Below, piece by piece: positions 16,467-28,769 of a DNA stretch of 64,000 nucleotides. The notes below the pieces were generated by a model. That model was not told the DNA's origin and ran no database searches. It saw only the letters and a list, made by a program, of their open reading frames with translations. The translations under genes were made by a program, and so were the position numbers. Location: contig VXAZ01001682.1 in NCBI GenBank assembly GCA_013399875.1, forward strand, positions 1,131,060-1,195,059, in the 5' to 3' direction. Source of the stretch: Gymnorhina tibicen (Eukaryota > Chordata > Aves > Passeriformes > Artamidae). Each line of letters opens with the position of its first letter. Position 1 is the stretch's first letter.

Positions 16467-18289
16467 AACAGACCTCTGAGCATCACAGACAGTACCAGCT
16501 AGATTGTGGGACAGCAGACAGTTAAATCATCTGTACACACACAGATATTTGGGTGCCTGAACTGAATACCCAAATCATGCCTTGAATCTCATCTCATGTT
16601 GGTGAACAGAAACAGAAAGTCTGTAGCAGAAAGTAACAACACTGATGTTCTGCTCACAGCTTGCAGTGCCTCTGCCAGTTCTGAATACTGGGATGATGGG
16701 GAAGGGTTGCATCAGACATGTAGAGCTTTTCCCTTTTTCTGTAAAATTAAGACTGTTGCAGAGGGACAAATTTCAGGTCTAGGTGTTTATTGACCTCCCA
16801 GACAACCATGAGGGTTGACACAGGTATCTGAAATGTGTGGAAAGTCAGGTTTTTCTCCCTCTACATCCCACCAGGACATGTCCAGGGATAGGGTGGCACA
16901 CTTGCCATGTGACTACAGAAAACATTAGTAAGTGAGCACTAGGCTGTAACTCTTTACTGGGTGAAAGACCTGCTGACTCAGATGTTCCCTCCAGTATCTC
17001 AGTGCTGTGATTAAAGAGGGATCGTAGCCTTGGCTATCTACAGCATTGGCTGTACATTTGTATTTGGTATAAAGTGGCTTGAAGTTGTTCTCAACACTGA
17101 TTAATTATTTATCTCATAGGCTCTAACTGTTTCAAGGGTGTTTTCTGAGTAGTCTTGATCAAGATCCTCATGACTGATTGTACATTGATTTTTCCATTGC
17201 TTACTAGCAGGAGTAGTCTCAAAAAGGTTCAGAATTCTGGTCTATACTCAAAGTAGTCCATATTTTTTTTTTTAAACAGGAAATTAAGGAGCTGGTCCCA
17301 GGCAGCTCATCTGGGGAGCCAAAATTAATAATGAGTTGTTCTTAGAAATACCTCCCCCGTGCCATTTTTACCCTCGATGTGCATGACTTCTACTGTTTTT
17401 CCACAGAGAATACAACTATAAAAGTAAGAGTTTCCAAAGAAAAAAAGCTTAGTTTCTCCTGTAAGGAGAGTTATAGCTAGAAAAAAATGAAATAAACCAA
17501 GTATTGAAATCCCAGTAAAATTATAAGACCCGGTAACTACTAGTTTGCAAGTTATTTGAATTCTGGGGATGCTGTGGTTAAGTATAATGATAAAGCTAAT
17601 TACTCACAAGAACAAAATTTGAAAGGGTTTCATGGTGAATGCTTCACATTAAATTACTGGCACTATTTTGGTCACTGTGACATTTTAAAAATAAGCACAT
17701 GGTTATACTCAGCTTGCTTGTAAGGTTATTAGATGTGTCTCAAGGTGCCTGCTTAAGTGTACACTAAACAGATGTAACGTGGCTGTGGATGCTGTTTATC
17801 TAACACAAGTGATTCAACATGCCCACAATAGAAAGCACGTAATTAAGTTCTGCACACATCATTATTGGAGTTATGGGGCAGGCTAAGAAATATTTCACTC
17901 TTTAGACTCTTGGGGGAACTTGTGCTCCTTCTTCCAGCATGGATCATTACGTTCTTTCCTTCACAGGACAGAAGAATACAAAAGTGTGTGAAATGTTTCA
18001 AACACAAATATTGTTTGCCAGGAATTTTGAGTCATTGTCTTTATGCAAGAAATGTCACACTGCGCACAAAAGCAGGAGCAGCTTTTCCCTTGGGCCTCAC
18101 AGTAGAAACTAATAATGCAGTCATCATTTTGTACATTCTGCTGCATCTTTCAACCTTGCTCCACTGCTTAAACTCACGTCAGTTTTCTTCATTCTGTAAT
18201 TATTTAACATGTGGAAGTTCTTTATGTTGGAGGATACTGTCATATGTAAATGTTTTCTCACCTCCTGAAAGTAGTTTCAGTTTTTCTGT

Positions 18290-18317
<28 letters not shown>
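18290..18317. repeat. (TTTA)7 microsatellite
   Basis: Seven uninterrupted TTTA units. Confidence 0.97.
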
Positions 18318-18320
<3 letters not shown>

Positions 18321-20159
18321 CTATTTGTTTCCAGCACAGATTTTATTAGTGCTCTAGTTTACAGAGCAGGAAATAAATTGCACATCTGTCTATTCATCCT
18401 TTATCACAGCATTAACCTTTCCATTATCCGCTCAAAAGCAGGGCTTATATTGCAACCATTAGATCCAGCAGTGACTTCATCGGCTAATTTAGCAGCAATC
18501 CCAATCAGTCAGTTGATGGGCCACAGATCCAAACTTCATGAGTTAGATGATAAAAGAAGAAACAAGAAATAACAGCTAAAACCAGATTGAATTCAGGGGT
18601 TATTGGCTCCTCTCCACTTGCTTCTATGGTACAGCAAGTTTGCTAGATTGGAGTCACACAATGTGCCTAATTGACAAGGTACCAGTGCATCAGATCAGAC
18701 ATTTTTGCATGCATGAATTTCCTAAATTACCTCCATTCAGCTAGGAACAAATTAAGTATAGATTAATTTTCTAGGATTCACATATTAAAAAAATCCAGAT
18801 TTATTTCATAGGTATATATGAAACATATAATTATGCTTTTGGGAGCTACCAGTTCCTGTTTTAGAGTCAGCATGCATTGATGTGGTTTGTATGCTTCTGC
18901 CTACCCCCTCAGGGCTTCCTCTCCCCTTCATCCACTCCACCTGCAAAATGATGAGTTTGTCTCTGTCACCCTTTGGTGCCCAGTGGGAACTGAGAAAACT
19001 TGAAATACTAAACCGGAAGGATTCAGATAACCTTAACTGTACCCCACCCTCAGCCTTGTAGGCTGGATCTCATTGCCTTGGCTATACTGGGTTTAGGGGG
19101 AGTTCAGGCCATGTGAATCTCTTGCCCAGTCTTCACTAAGCTTCACAAATTTATATTGACATCCCTCTAATTACTCTGCGATGGGATTTCAATCCCAGTG
19201 AGTAAAAAAAAATTTATCTGTGATCCCTGAGAACAAGTTTGTGTACAAACACCCTTAAAACCTTACCCTGAAGCTGGAGAACCAGATCTGGTCAAACAGC
19301 AAATACTATTGCTGTTACTTGTTAGTACCTCTATCTTAATTGTAGGGTGTTTTAGTATGAGAGTGTCAGGATTAACGAGTCTATCAAGGGTATTAAGACA
19401 AACGTAACTGAAGTGGAATGGGTTAATTTTTCATACTAAGAATAAATTAATTAATATGAGGGCACAAACTCCTGTGCTTTCACAGTTAGTCTGCTTCCAT
19501 TGTCATTGTAGCCTGGTTAAAGCAGGCTCAGGTATTTCTATACCCCACTGAAACCTGTACCATATTCATATTTTTTGTTTCTTAGAAGTAGTACATATAT
19601 GAAGGCCACCATTTAAGGAAAGTAATTACACCTTGAGCAGAAGTGCAAGTTTTGATGCACAGGACAACACACTTAGATCTTACTTCCACAGTCTGATTTA
19701 AGCCAAGCACCAGATTTGGCATCAGAAAAGGATATCTCTTCACTTCACTCTGGCATCGAACATTGGCTTAGGCCTGGATATTTTCTTTTTTTTTTCCTAG
19801 AACATAAGGCATCATCTGTTTCTTAGGCTAATCGGGGAATTATTTTGTTATAGCAGTAAATGGTTAGTGTCCCACTTTTGAGACACTTGGTCTTCAGTAT
19901 AGACCTTTTTCTTTTTTCAATGCCTCAGGCTCATTGTAGAGGTGACTGTCATTGTTCTGGTGAATGCAGTGCATAAATAGATTGTCTCTGATATCATCTG
20001 CAGAGCATACTTAATTTTCTGTAACTGTATGTGACTGAAGCTGTTGGTCCTTGTGGACTTTGCAATGAAACAGAGGGCCCCATCTTCATATCCTGGAGCC
20101 TGACTATGAAGGGCCAGAGGTGCAGGAGGGGTTGTAACTCCTGTACATGCAGCAGAAGA

Positions 20160-20196
20160 CTGAAGGTTGTGAGTTCGATCCTCACACGGGGCACCA
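20160..20196 (-). repeat. Elongator tRNA-Met-derived segment / extended primer-binding site
   Basis: On the plus strand these 37 nt match the 3' half of vertebrate elongator tRNA-Met, from the anticodon stem through the T arm (GAGTTCGATCCTC), the acceptor strand and the terminal CCA, with one C-to-T difference at a CpG (tRNA sequence recalled, not searched). CCA is not encoded in nuclear tRNA genes, so the segment was copied from a mature tRNA. On the minus strand it starts TGGTGCCCCGTGTGAGG, directly beside an LTR, as a retroviral primer-binding site should. A usual primer-binding site is about 18 nt; here the match is twice that. It is not a functional tRNA gene because the 5' half is missing. 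Confidence 0.7.
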
Positions 20197-20201
20197 TTTA
20201 T

Positions 20202-20744
20202 TGAGCTTATGACGGGACACCTTCCCTTGCGGCCAAAGGTGAAAGAGCAGAGAGAGCTGCCGTTCTGCTAAAGTTCTTTATTTTGTAGTTTTATAGTTTT
20301 CTGAAGGTAGAGTTCAAAGGGATTACATGATAGAGCTGAGCAGCAACAGCAGCAGCAGCAGGCTAACAGCCAGTTGTAAATGTTGTAGATGTAGATGTTG
20401 TAGGTGTTGTAGATGTTGTTGTTCAAAGTTACAGAAGTGTCCATTATATTTATTAATTAACCAATAGAATTAACACACAATTCTAGTTTTTCTTTTCTTA
20501 ACCTATTCTGGTCTAATTCTAACAGTCGTAATTCTTACACAAGTCTTACATAGGTATTACACAGATTTGCATATATAGGTTCTATCAGCTCTTACTGTTT
20601 ATGTGAACACTATCTAAAAAATGTAAACAGTATAGTTCCATCTATGTTTTGTCTAAAGCAGAGAAATTCTGTGAAAAGGTAACACTGCTGCAGTAAGAAC
20701 TGTGTTTAAGGTCTCTTTGCTGCAGCTTTTTAAAACTTAAGGCA
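20202..20744 (-). mobile_element. Endogenous retroviral LTR, minus orientation
   Basis: An LTR is inferred from the adjacent primer-binding segment and from promoter-like signals on the minus strand: a TATAAA (20290-20295), closely followed by AATAAA (20277-20282). The minus-strand 3' end would be ...TAAGCTCA (CA at 20202-20203), 5 nt before the primer-binding site. A matching start TGCCTTA at 20744 gives near-mirror termini and a 543-nt LTR. An alternative start is TGTTAGAATT at 20524, giving 323 nt. A (CAG)n run and a TGTTGTAGA-type simple repeat lie inside (about 20344-20430). I recognise no gag, pol or env downstream (below 20160), so this is a remnant. It lies in the same orientation as KCNQ3 transcription. 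Confidence 0.55.
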
Positions 20745-20923
20745 CTTAGCATATATTTCCACTAAAAGCTAAAAATCTATATTTCTATTTCACTTTGGTG
20801 TGACTTCATGTATGTCAGTTTATCCAAAGGTTTTAATTCAATCCCTGTGCTTTGGCTTTCCTCTGGGCCGGGGTCCAGAGGAGTTCTCACTCCAACAGAA
20901 GACCACTGAAATAAATACAGAAA

Positions 20924-21845
20924 GATCACAGAATTATAGAATATGCTGAGTTGGAAGGGACCCATTAGCATCATCAAATCCAGCTCCTGGCCCTGCACAG
21001 GGCACCATGAGAATCACCCCATGTGCCTGAGAGCATTGTCCAAGTGCTTCTTGAGCTCTGTCAGGCTTGGTGCTGTGATCACTTCCCTGGGGAGCCTGTT
21101 CCAGTGTCCAGCCACCCTCTGGGTGAAAAGCCTTTTACTAATATCCAACCTAAACCTCCCCTGACACAGCTCCAGGCCATTCCCTCAGGTCCTGCCACTG
21201 GTCACCACAGAGAAGTGGTCAGTGTCTGCCCCTCCTTCTCCTCTCATGAGGAATTTGTAACTGCAATGAGGTCTCCCATCAGTCTCCTCTTCTCCAGGCT
21301 GAACACAGCAAGTGACCTCAGCTACATCTCTTATGGCTTCACCTCAAGGCCCTTCACCACCTCATGGCCTCCTCTGGATGCTCTCTAATAGCTTAACGTG
21401 TTTTTTTTATTGTAGTGAACAAAACTGCCCCCAGGACTTGAGATGAGGCTGCCCAAGGCAGAGCAGAGCAGGACAATCCCCTCCCTTGCCCAGCTGGTGA
21501 TGCTGTGCCTGATGCCCCCCAGGACAGGGATGTCCCTCCTGGCTGCCAGGGCACTGCTGACTCATGTTCAACTTTCTGTCAACCAGGACCCCCAGGGCCC
21601 TTTCCACAGTGCTGCTCTCCAGCCTCTCATTCCCCAGTGTCCCCACAACCAGGGGTGCCTTGTCCCACGTTCAGACTCCAGCACCTGCCCTTGCTAAACT
21701 TCATTTGGTTGGTGATTGCCCACGTCTCTCATTTGTTGAGGTCTCTCTGCCGTCAAGGGAGTCGACAGCTCCTCCCAATTTAGTATCACCATCATCAAAC
21801 TTACTCAGTATAACTTCAGGTCCAAGATGCACATCTGTCTCCTTA
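20924..21845 (-). mobile_element. CR1 LINE, 5'-truncated, minus orientation
   Basis: The plus strand begins with the hallmark reversed CR1 3' end (gaattatagaat ... gttggaaggga). Read on the minus strand, it encodes pieces of the CR1 reverse transcriptase C-terminus: RLESSTVERALGVLVDRKLN, then after a frame break a 'CPALLCLGQPHLK' shadow frame, and further on the RLPREV-type region. Compared with the usual CR1 frame, about 2 nt are missing just after MSQQC. The CR1 5' boundary (near 21845) is approximate; the element is far shorter than a full CR1 of about 4.5 kb. It is closely related to the copy at 28770-29505, which is in the opposite orientation. Confidence 0.92.
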
Positions 21846-22634
21846 TTCTATCTTCCTGCGCTTCCTACAATTTTACTGACCAGCTCTTCTCCCTGGTTCC
21901 CGAAACAGATGTAAGAGGCTGATGTGAAAGCACAGGATGTAAGTGAAAAGTACTAAATAAAGGAAGCAGACATCAGTAACTTCATTTTCCTCCTGTCAGG
22001 TTTAAAATCATTTTTGATGAATAGGGAGAACATCTTTTCATGTGAACTAAAAATATTACAGGAAATTAAATAGGGTTGTGAAGATGTTAAATCTGGAAAG
22101 TGTATTCAATCATTATAACATCAGTTTTAGTTCTGATTTGAGCTCAAAACCTCAAACTAAACTTAACTTCGGAGCCCTCACAACATCTCCGGAGTGTATT
22201 CTGGTTGCTATATTTATAGACAGTGTTATATGAGTGTTCTCTCTTTATGTGCAGCTATTCAGGAGATATCGAGGCAGTGGGTAGTACTCCGGAACACATC
22301 TGCTTGATGTACCAGCATTATGGAGTCAGGAAGGTTTAATTTAGGAGCTTTAACTGCATGCATTGTTCACAGGGTTTGGATGTGAGCAATCAGAAATTAT
22401 TAAATTATTTTTAAACATGAATACCAAATTACTTTCAGGAAAGTTTGTATGTGGGAGTGAGCATGGGCATGTGTATTCTGAATTTATTTTCTGGCAACTA
22501 AACATCCTACAGCTGTTTCAAGGAGAGATTAAATCTAAACTGCCTTGATCATCACCTGTATCCTAAAGAGGATTTCCCAGAATGCTTGGCAAATCAAATT
22601 ATTAATAGATTTTTTTGAAGTGTTTCTACTCTTA

Positions 22635-22637
<3 letters not shown>

Positions 22638-22690
<53 letters not shown>

Positions 22691-22691
22691 N

Positions 22692-22717
<26 letters not shown>
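22638..22717 (+). repeat. 80-nt poly(A) run with an ambiguous base
   Basis: 79 A plus one N at 22691. It could be an expanded homopolymer or a retroposon tail, but no retroposed gene is recognised immediately upstream. The N suggests an unresolved read or assembly join, so the true length is unknown. Confidence 0.95.
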
Positions 22718-22722
<5 letters not shown>

Positions 22723-25700
22723 AGAAAAAGATAGAAGAGAGACAGAATGAACAACTGTGCTTTGGGGCACAAAGCCTAGAAGGAAACATTTGGGGAACTT
22801 AAGAAAGAGTAGGAAAGGAAAGTAAGAGCTTGATCTTATGCTTATAGAAATTACTGGCAAAACTCTCAGTGACTTTAATAGTGAAAAGACCAGAGCTCAA
22901 AGCATGAGCCCAAGAGGAGAAGAAAAGAACAGGGTAATGATGAAAGACAGTAGGCACAGAGAAATGGTGACAGTCAGACAGCAAAGCCCAAAGCCAAACC
23001 CTTTCATGTGAAAATCTCCACGCTTAAATGACCTAAGCACTTCTGATGTCTGGTAATTTCCCTCTTTGGGGAAGATGGCCCCAAACATACTGTCACTGTG
23101 CCCTGAACTCATGATGTTCAAAGTTGCTGATTATTTTTCTTTGATGTTTTCTCTTTTTTTTTTTTCCAGCATATCTGCTGTCAGTTCAGGAATTTTTACC
23201 CCACCAGTTCTGAGTACCTATTCTCTGGTGAATGGGAGAAGTCTTAAAGAGAGATCTTACAACTGTAAAAAACCCCTTTTCATTGTAATAACTTGGAATA
23301 TAGGTGATAAATTGAGGTGCTTTTAGCTAATGCTGTAGTTTTATGTGTTTTCCAACAGAACAGGAGAAACCTACTAGAGCAATGAAAGGCTCAGGGAAGG
23401 GAAGCAGACAGGATTTAGCTAAGGTTTTATTAGAAGAATTAGTTTTGAATTTTACAGTGTCAGTTCTAAAGGCCTGGGGCTTTAATCCTGCAAAGACTTT
23501 ACCGTGCAATCTGTGCTGGATATTACACCATGATCCATCATTCCCTGTTTGCAGCACAGACTCTTTTTCGATTGAGATTTCTGAAAACTTTGAAAAAAAT
23601 AAAGCGTGTGATTCAGCTCCCATTGATCAGCTGAACTACACCAGGCTGCAGAGCTCGAGAGGATGTAATCTTTTGGGGGAGTTAAATTTTAACAGACTGC
23701 TGGGGTTATTTTTGGTTTGTCATGTGCAATCTGGCTGTAATCTCATTGGTCCTCACTGAGAAGGCAGAAAGGATGATGGCTGTGCTAGAGCTGCTGGTGA
23801 AAGGTTATTCTTAATTTTGATCTGGCAAGGGAGTTATCAGCCATCATGAATGACAAGATTCCTTCTCCCACTCAGTCAGTGACGAGCAGACTTTAAAACC
23901 TACTGTCTTAAGAAGGCATAATTACAAAGCCGTTTCAAATTCAAGGTTAAAAACCTGAGATGCTTCCCTGCCCCTTTGTAGGAGAATATGAAATAGCACT
24001 GTACTCTTTCCTCCCTGCCTCTATTAACTAACTCTCTTTAAAAAAATCCACAATTGTTGTTCTAGGAGGCAATTGACAGTTAAAGACTAGAAAGAATATT
24101 TTACCTTAAACTGGAGAGAGAAAAGTGTTAGAAAAATGAGAGGTTTCAGGCTATTTTTGGTAAAATGAAGCTCTGGATCAAACTGTCTGGCAACACAGTG
24201 GAGGTTTTACCATGAAGTAACAATGAAGGAGGCCATTAGCTGCTGAAAAGAGCTACTTATAAGTGGACGAAGCTTTATGTTAATTTAAAATGCGGTGATT
24301 CTATAAACAATAAAAGTGGGGATCATTTCATGGGTTTGTGGGATGGCATCCCAATGCAAACCAATGGAGTCAAGTTTTCCATCAGTATCAGTGCTGATTA
24401 AAAACTGTGTTTGTTTTCAAAGCTAGAGCAAACCAAGGGAAAAATAAATAACAAATAAATAACATTATTTCTTAAGTAAAGCCTTGCATTCACCCTCAAG
24501 GAAATGTTAGAGAGGATCATTTGATCTAATCATATAATGTGAGCAAATCTCTGAATAACAGCTGCAGCATGAAGAGGGCATCAATGTTAACTCTCCAGCA
24601 TGGGTACCAATGTCTGATGATTAACAATCATGAAAAACACTTTATTGCACATGTAAAACCCAGTTGCTAAGGGGAAAACTATTTAAAGCCAGAAAGTGGC
24701 AGGCATCCTTATGCAAGCTCAGCGTTATGGTGTCTCTGCAATCCTCTTTAGTGCAAATATTTCTGGTGAGAAGTTTCAAACTGAGTAAGATCTCTACCGT
24801 CTTGCATGTAATGACAGAAGGAAAGAAGAACAGGACAGAAGAGTGGTGCACAGCCAGCAGATAGATCTATATTCAGAGTGAGCTTCTGTAGAGCCTGGTG
24901 CCAAAATGAAACAATTGTATTTGTTCAACATGTCCACGTTCAAAACATACTAAACCCTACTGCTGATGAAGACCTACCTAACCTCTGTGTGCTGCATGCC
25001 CTGCTGCTTTCCACAGACTGACAAATATGAGACAGAAGGTTACTTTACCTGCCTGATGTTTGCTTGCTGATGACAAGGAAGAGATCTCAAGCAGGAACTG
25101 AAATTGTTATTGCACACAAATACAGGCCAGAAGCTTTAAAGTTACACTTTTCTATCTTATGAGATATTGTCCACACAATTCAGTATAAGATAATTAAAAG
25201 AAGCCGCTTGACTCTAATCACATTTCTTAAAATTATGATTTTTTTTAACTTTCTGGTATCAGTCTGATGTTTGACTGCAAGCACACTTAAAGCACTGTGC
25301 CTCAGTAATTTATTCTTGCAGACAGAGAGCTGAGAGGTAACTTCATGTACAGCTTCTCAGCACAGTCTGGCAGTGGTCTTGTGATTCCCATAATTCCGAA
25401 ACACTCCACAGAGGCAGAATCCAAAACAACAGAGGTAACATCTCTATCAGGAGGTTTTTATTTGAACCATGTTAACAGTAACCCAGTAAATTAACTCTGC
25501 TATCTTCACAATTCTCCTGGGTGATGTCAGACCACACCTAATGCAGATTTCTCCTGAGTTACACAGGTAACCACAGCTTGCAGCACAAATCCAGAGTTTG
25601 GCTGAAGGAGACTTCAGGAAGTACAAATTTACAAAGGTTATGGATCCAATATTTCCTGGAAATTTCAAGGACCCATTGTGCTAACAAAACTTTAATTAAG

Positions 25701-28696
25701 GGAGGCTTGTTGAGACAGTGCTGAAGTGGGAGGCTACTACTCAAAATTCACTAAGAAAATAAATGCCTGTTCAGTGTTATTAAGAAACAATGGCCTGGTA
25801 ATTTCCTTTGCAGGGCATATTATTTAATCTGGAGCAGGTTTACAATCTTGGAATATTAATTACCTTGCACTAATGCTATCAATACCAAACACACACGGGT
25901 GTACTTTCACAGAGCAACTGGTCTCTTTACACAGCCTAAACTGAAGCCATCCATCGATTTTCCATGTTTCCCCCTTAGTGTCTGGTTTCAGCCAAAGTCT
26001 GACAGCCAAAAGCAGGAACTGAGTAGGAGATGAATGTTATTTGGTGACAACCATGGTGGATTTTCTAACGATGCTGATAATAGCTCATTAATCACAAATG
26101 AAACCCTGCCATACAGCAGCCACTGGCTCACAGCACAAGGAGGAGGTGTATGCAGAGTAAGAGCAATGACCCTTCTCCCTTGCTGCTCCCTCCCCAAATG
26201 CCACATGGCCCAAATGGTGTCTGCCAACACAGCCCATTTTGATGACCACAGCTCCCATCCTACTTCCAAGAGCACTTATCCTCCTGAGAAACTGGGTAAA
26301 AATTGTGTGACACGGCACGTCCGACAAATCAGAGATCTCCTTGGGCAGAAGTTCATTTCTCCAGTGCTGCAGGCTCCCAGGCTGTAAGAATGTAAAGGGG
26401 GACACTGGCAGCAACCTCACAGGTAATACCATCACAAGGAAAGTTGAGTTACTTTTGGTTATGTAGGACCACATCAAAGACAGCCACCCTGGGGTGCCAT
26501 TGTGTTCCGAGATTGACCTCTCTCCACCCCACTGAAGTAAGTGATTTTGGCACTCTGAATACAGAGGTAAAACAACTTAATCTAGTGCACAGTGGCTGCT
26601 GTGACCTTGCTGAAGGAATGAGACCAGTTTCTGCCTGCCTGAGAGGTGTGACTTGCTCCCCCTCCTCTTCTCTCTGACAGTCTGGGATCAACTCGCATCA
26701 GTCCCCAAGTCCCCATGAGCTCCAGTCCATAGCCAAGGTTTTAACACAGCAAGGCAGGATAAATTTTGCAAGGTGATAACCTACATTTTTAATCTTGTTC
26801 CTCTGGACTTTTTCTCTTCCTTGGCAATTCCTCATTACTTGCTGTGTGTTTCTCTAGCAGTCTCCTAGCCTACATCTGTTGATCGGTTTCTCTAAATCCC
26901 TTTAGCCTTGGCTTTGTCCAGAAGCTGCAGAGCATAAAACATTACATCCCATCACAACCACAACCCAGAAGTGATGATAGCTCTGGAAAGCATCTCAGGT
27001 TGTAAACCTATATCTGGTATTTAGGATTCATTTTATGTTATCTTTACACTGCAGACCAAGCAGCAATTTTAATACATGAGTAAACACACAGATTCAACAC
27101 ACCAAAGGAGAAAACATTCTCCTGGGAGGTACACAAAAGAGAATTTAATGGTTTTTGTTGCCTCTAAGGCTTTTCAGTGCCAAAAGACCTTGAAATTTAT
27201 CTTGTAACTGCCCACTGCTCTTTTTTTTTAATCTCTTGCTTGTGCCTTTGCACCCTGAGGACACACTGTACTTTGGACTACAAAGAGATACAGAGTTTGT
27301 CCTAGACAAAAAAAAAAACAAACCAAAACAAAACATTTTGCTGGGAAAAAAAAAAAGCCAAGATATCTCTCCAGCAACTCCTTTCTCATCTTAGCAAAAC
27401 ATTGCTACCACTTTCAAAGTATCTAAATAAATCCTTCCTAGTCTGCTTTAAATATTTATCCATTTACCTTTCATTTTAATATACAGCCTTCTGGCTCTGA
27501 GAGATTAAACACTTAAAAGGATGAAGTCTGCCCTCACCTACCAGTTCTCTTGGGATAATCACCATTCCAATCCTACTGGGAAAGATACACCACTGTGATT
27601 TTGGGGGGACTGATTCAGACCCTTGAATGTGCAACTTCTCTCCCTCCTCAGGTTACAGCTTTTATTGACTTTCGGTGGTTAGCTGAACAGGCTGAATGTC
27701 TGTGTATCTCACTGCAAGCTAAATCCAAGAATATATAGTGAGTTGAAGTCTAATACATTAATAAATAATAGCTGTGCAGAGGAAGGTAGGAATTCAACAC
27801 CTTCTGCAAGTACTCGCAAGGGTAAAAGCAGTGCCACCAGGCAGCCCAGGGCGAGCCGCTCAGTCTGACAAGCTGGAGAGCCAAGGGCATGAAGAAATGA
27901 CCAGTGCTGCCCAGTGACAGGAACTCATCCTTAGTTAATGAAATTTTATGGTTGAAAGAGGTGTTTTAAAGGCATTTATGGTGTCTCGTGTTTCTCTCAA
28001 TGAGGCTCCAGAAGTGTGTTAATGGTAAGATAGCATGAGCCAAGTAAATGTCAAAGTGAAATCCTTGGAAGTTGTCACTTGCAGTGGTGGATTGGCTCCA
28101 AGAAGTGATACAGCTGGACCTGTCTTGGCTCCCACAGACAGTGCCTGCTGATACATGAGATTGGCAAAACCGAGAGTCCCCAAACCAGACAACCAAAAAT
28201 AGAACTGCAACTATTCTCCAAATCCATTCCTAGCACTGTAAAGGCCAAAGGCTTTGAAATTCTGAAATTCCTTTTGAGTCTCAGCACTATTTTGTGTCTC
28301 AGCCATCTGTTGCTCTCCTGCTTATCCCAGGGAGCTGTGCCAGCTGCCCATGCTGCACAGTTCCTCATTGAAGGGCTGCCACCTGGGGGATGGTCTGTGC
28401 TGGGGCAGGGAGAAGGGAGAGGCAGGAGAAGCACCCTAGAGGGCCTGCAGGACCAACCACAGCCCCATCCTCACCCATGTGCTTCCTCAGTGTGGGGGGA
28501 AATGCTTCCAGTCCATATTTCCCTCAGAAAGTTTGGGGCAACCATCACTGGTAAAACAATTTATACATCCTGGATGTTTTACTTTTTCATTGTTACTTAA
28601 CCTGAAGTTAAAAAGGAAAAAAAAAAAAAAATTACTATTTGGACACTCATTCTAGAGGATTTGTTTTTGTTGTTGTTAGTACCTTACTGGAATAAA

Positions 28697-28723
28697 CTGT
28701 AATGACCCTGACTGTAATGACCA
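28697..28723. repeat. Short direct repeat just before a CR1
   Basis: actgtaatgacc occurs at 28697-28708 and again at 28712-28723, separated by ctg, about 50 nt before the 5' end of the next CR1 copy. Confidence 0.85.
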
Positions 28724-28769
28724 GTGGCTATCCGAGTGTCTGGAAGGCCAGTCAGAGTCACAGTCAGTC

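Larger units (their letters stand above)
5346..20159 (-). other. KCNQ3: KCNQ3 intron 1, exon-proximal 14.8 kb, no gene seen
   Basis: AT-rich intronic DNA with no supported exon and no recognisable transposon. It contains two CTCF-like motifs (7585-7600, 8861-8876), a 13-nt tandem duplication (16192-16217), a perfect 19-nt palindrome (16448-16466) and a TTTA microsatellite (18290-18317). The many short open frames, including those near 13.1-13.6 and 14.5-14.9 kb, have no recognisable domains. Confidence 0.85.
21846..28769 (-). other. KCNQ3: KCNQ3 intron 1, segment between two CR1 copies
   Basis: No gene seen. It contains a poly(A) run with an N (22638-22717), A-rich stretches near 27310 and 28617, and otherwise unique-looking sequence. 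About 7 kb of this forms the spacer between two inverted CR1 copies. Confidence 0.8.

Noticed and set aside
17865..18572. 235-codon stop-free stretch, the longest in the window
   Set aside because: It has no ATG until near its end (the first codon is TTG), runs through a TTTA microsatellite, shows no domain, and lies on the strand opposite to KCNQ3. Best read as a chance open stretch.
20160..20196. Possible tRNA-Met gene
   Set aside because: Only the 3' half is present, CCA is encoded, and there are no D arm, A box or anticodon; it cannot be a working tRNA gene.
19994..20197. 67-codon minus-strand frame beginning MVPRVRIELTTF
   Set aside because: This is the well-known artefact of translating the antisense of a tRNA T arm. 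Here it comes from the tRNA-Met-derived segment.
21407..21914. Several overlapping open frames of 73-121 codons on both strands
   Set aside because: All lie inside the CR1 copy and are shadows of its broken reverse-transcriptase frame. The same holds at 28676-29538 and 48866-49153.
22535..22860. Poly-Phe frames on the minus strand
   Set aside because: Translation of the poly(A) run containing the N.
23343..23759. 138-codon plus-strand frame with an ATG start
   Set aside because: About one such length is expected by chance in a window of this size; no domain and antisense to KCNQ3.
28378..28396. CTCF-like CCACCTGGGGGATG
   Set aside because: Differs at a core position (T for A/G after CCACC) and lacks the final C, so it is weaker than the three motifs listed.
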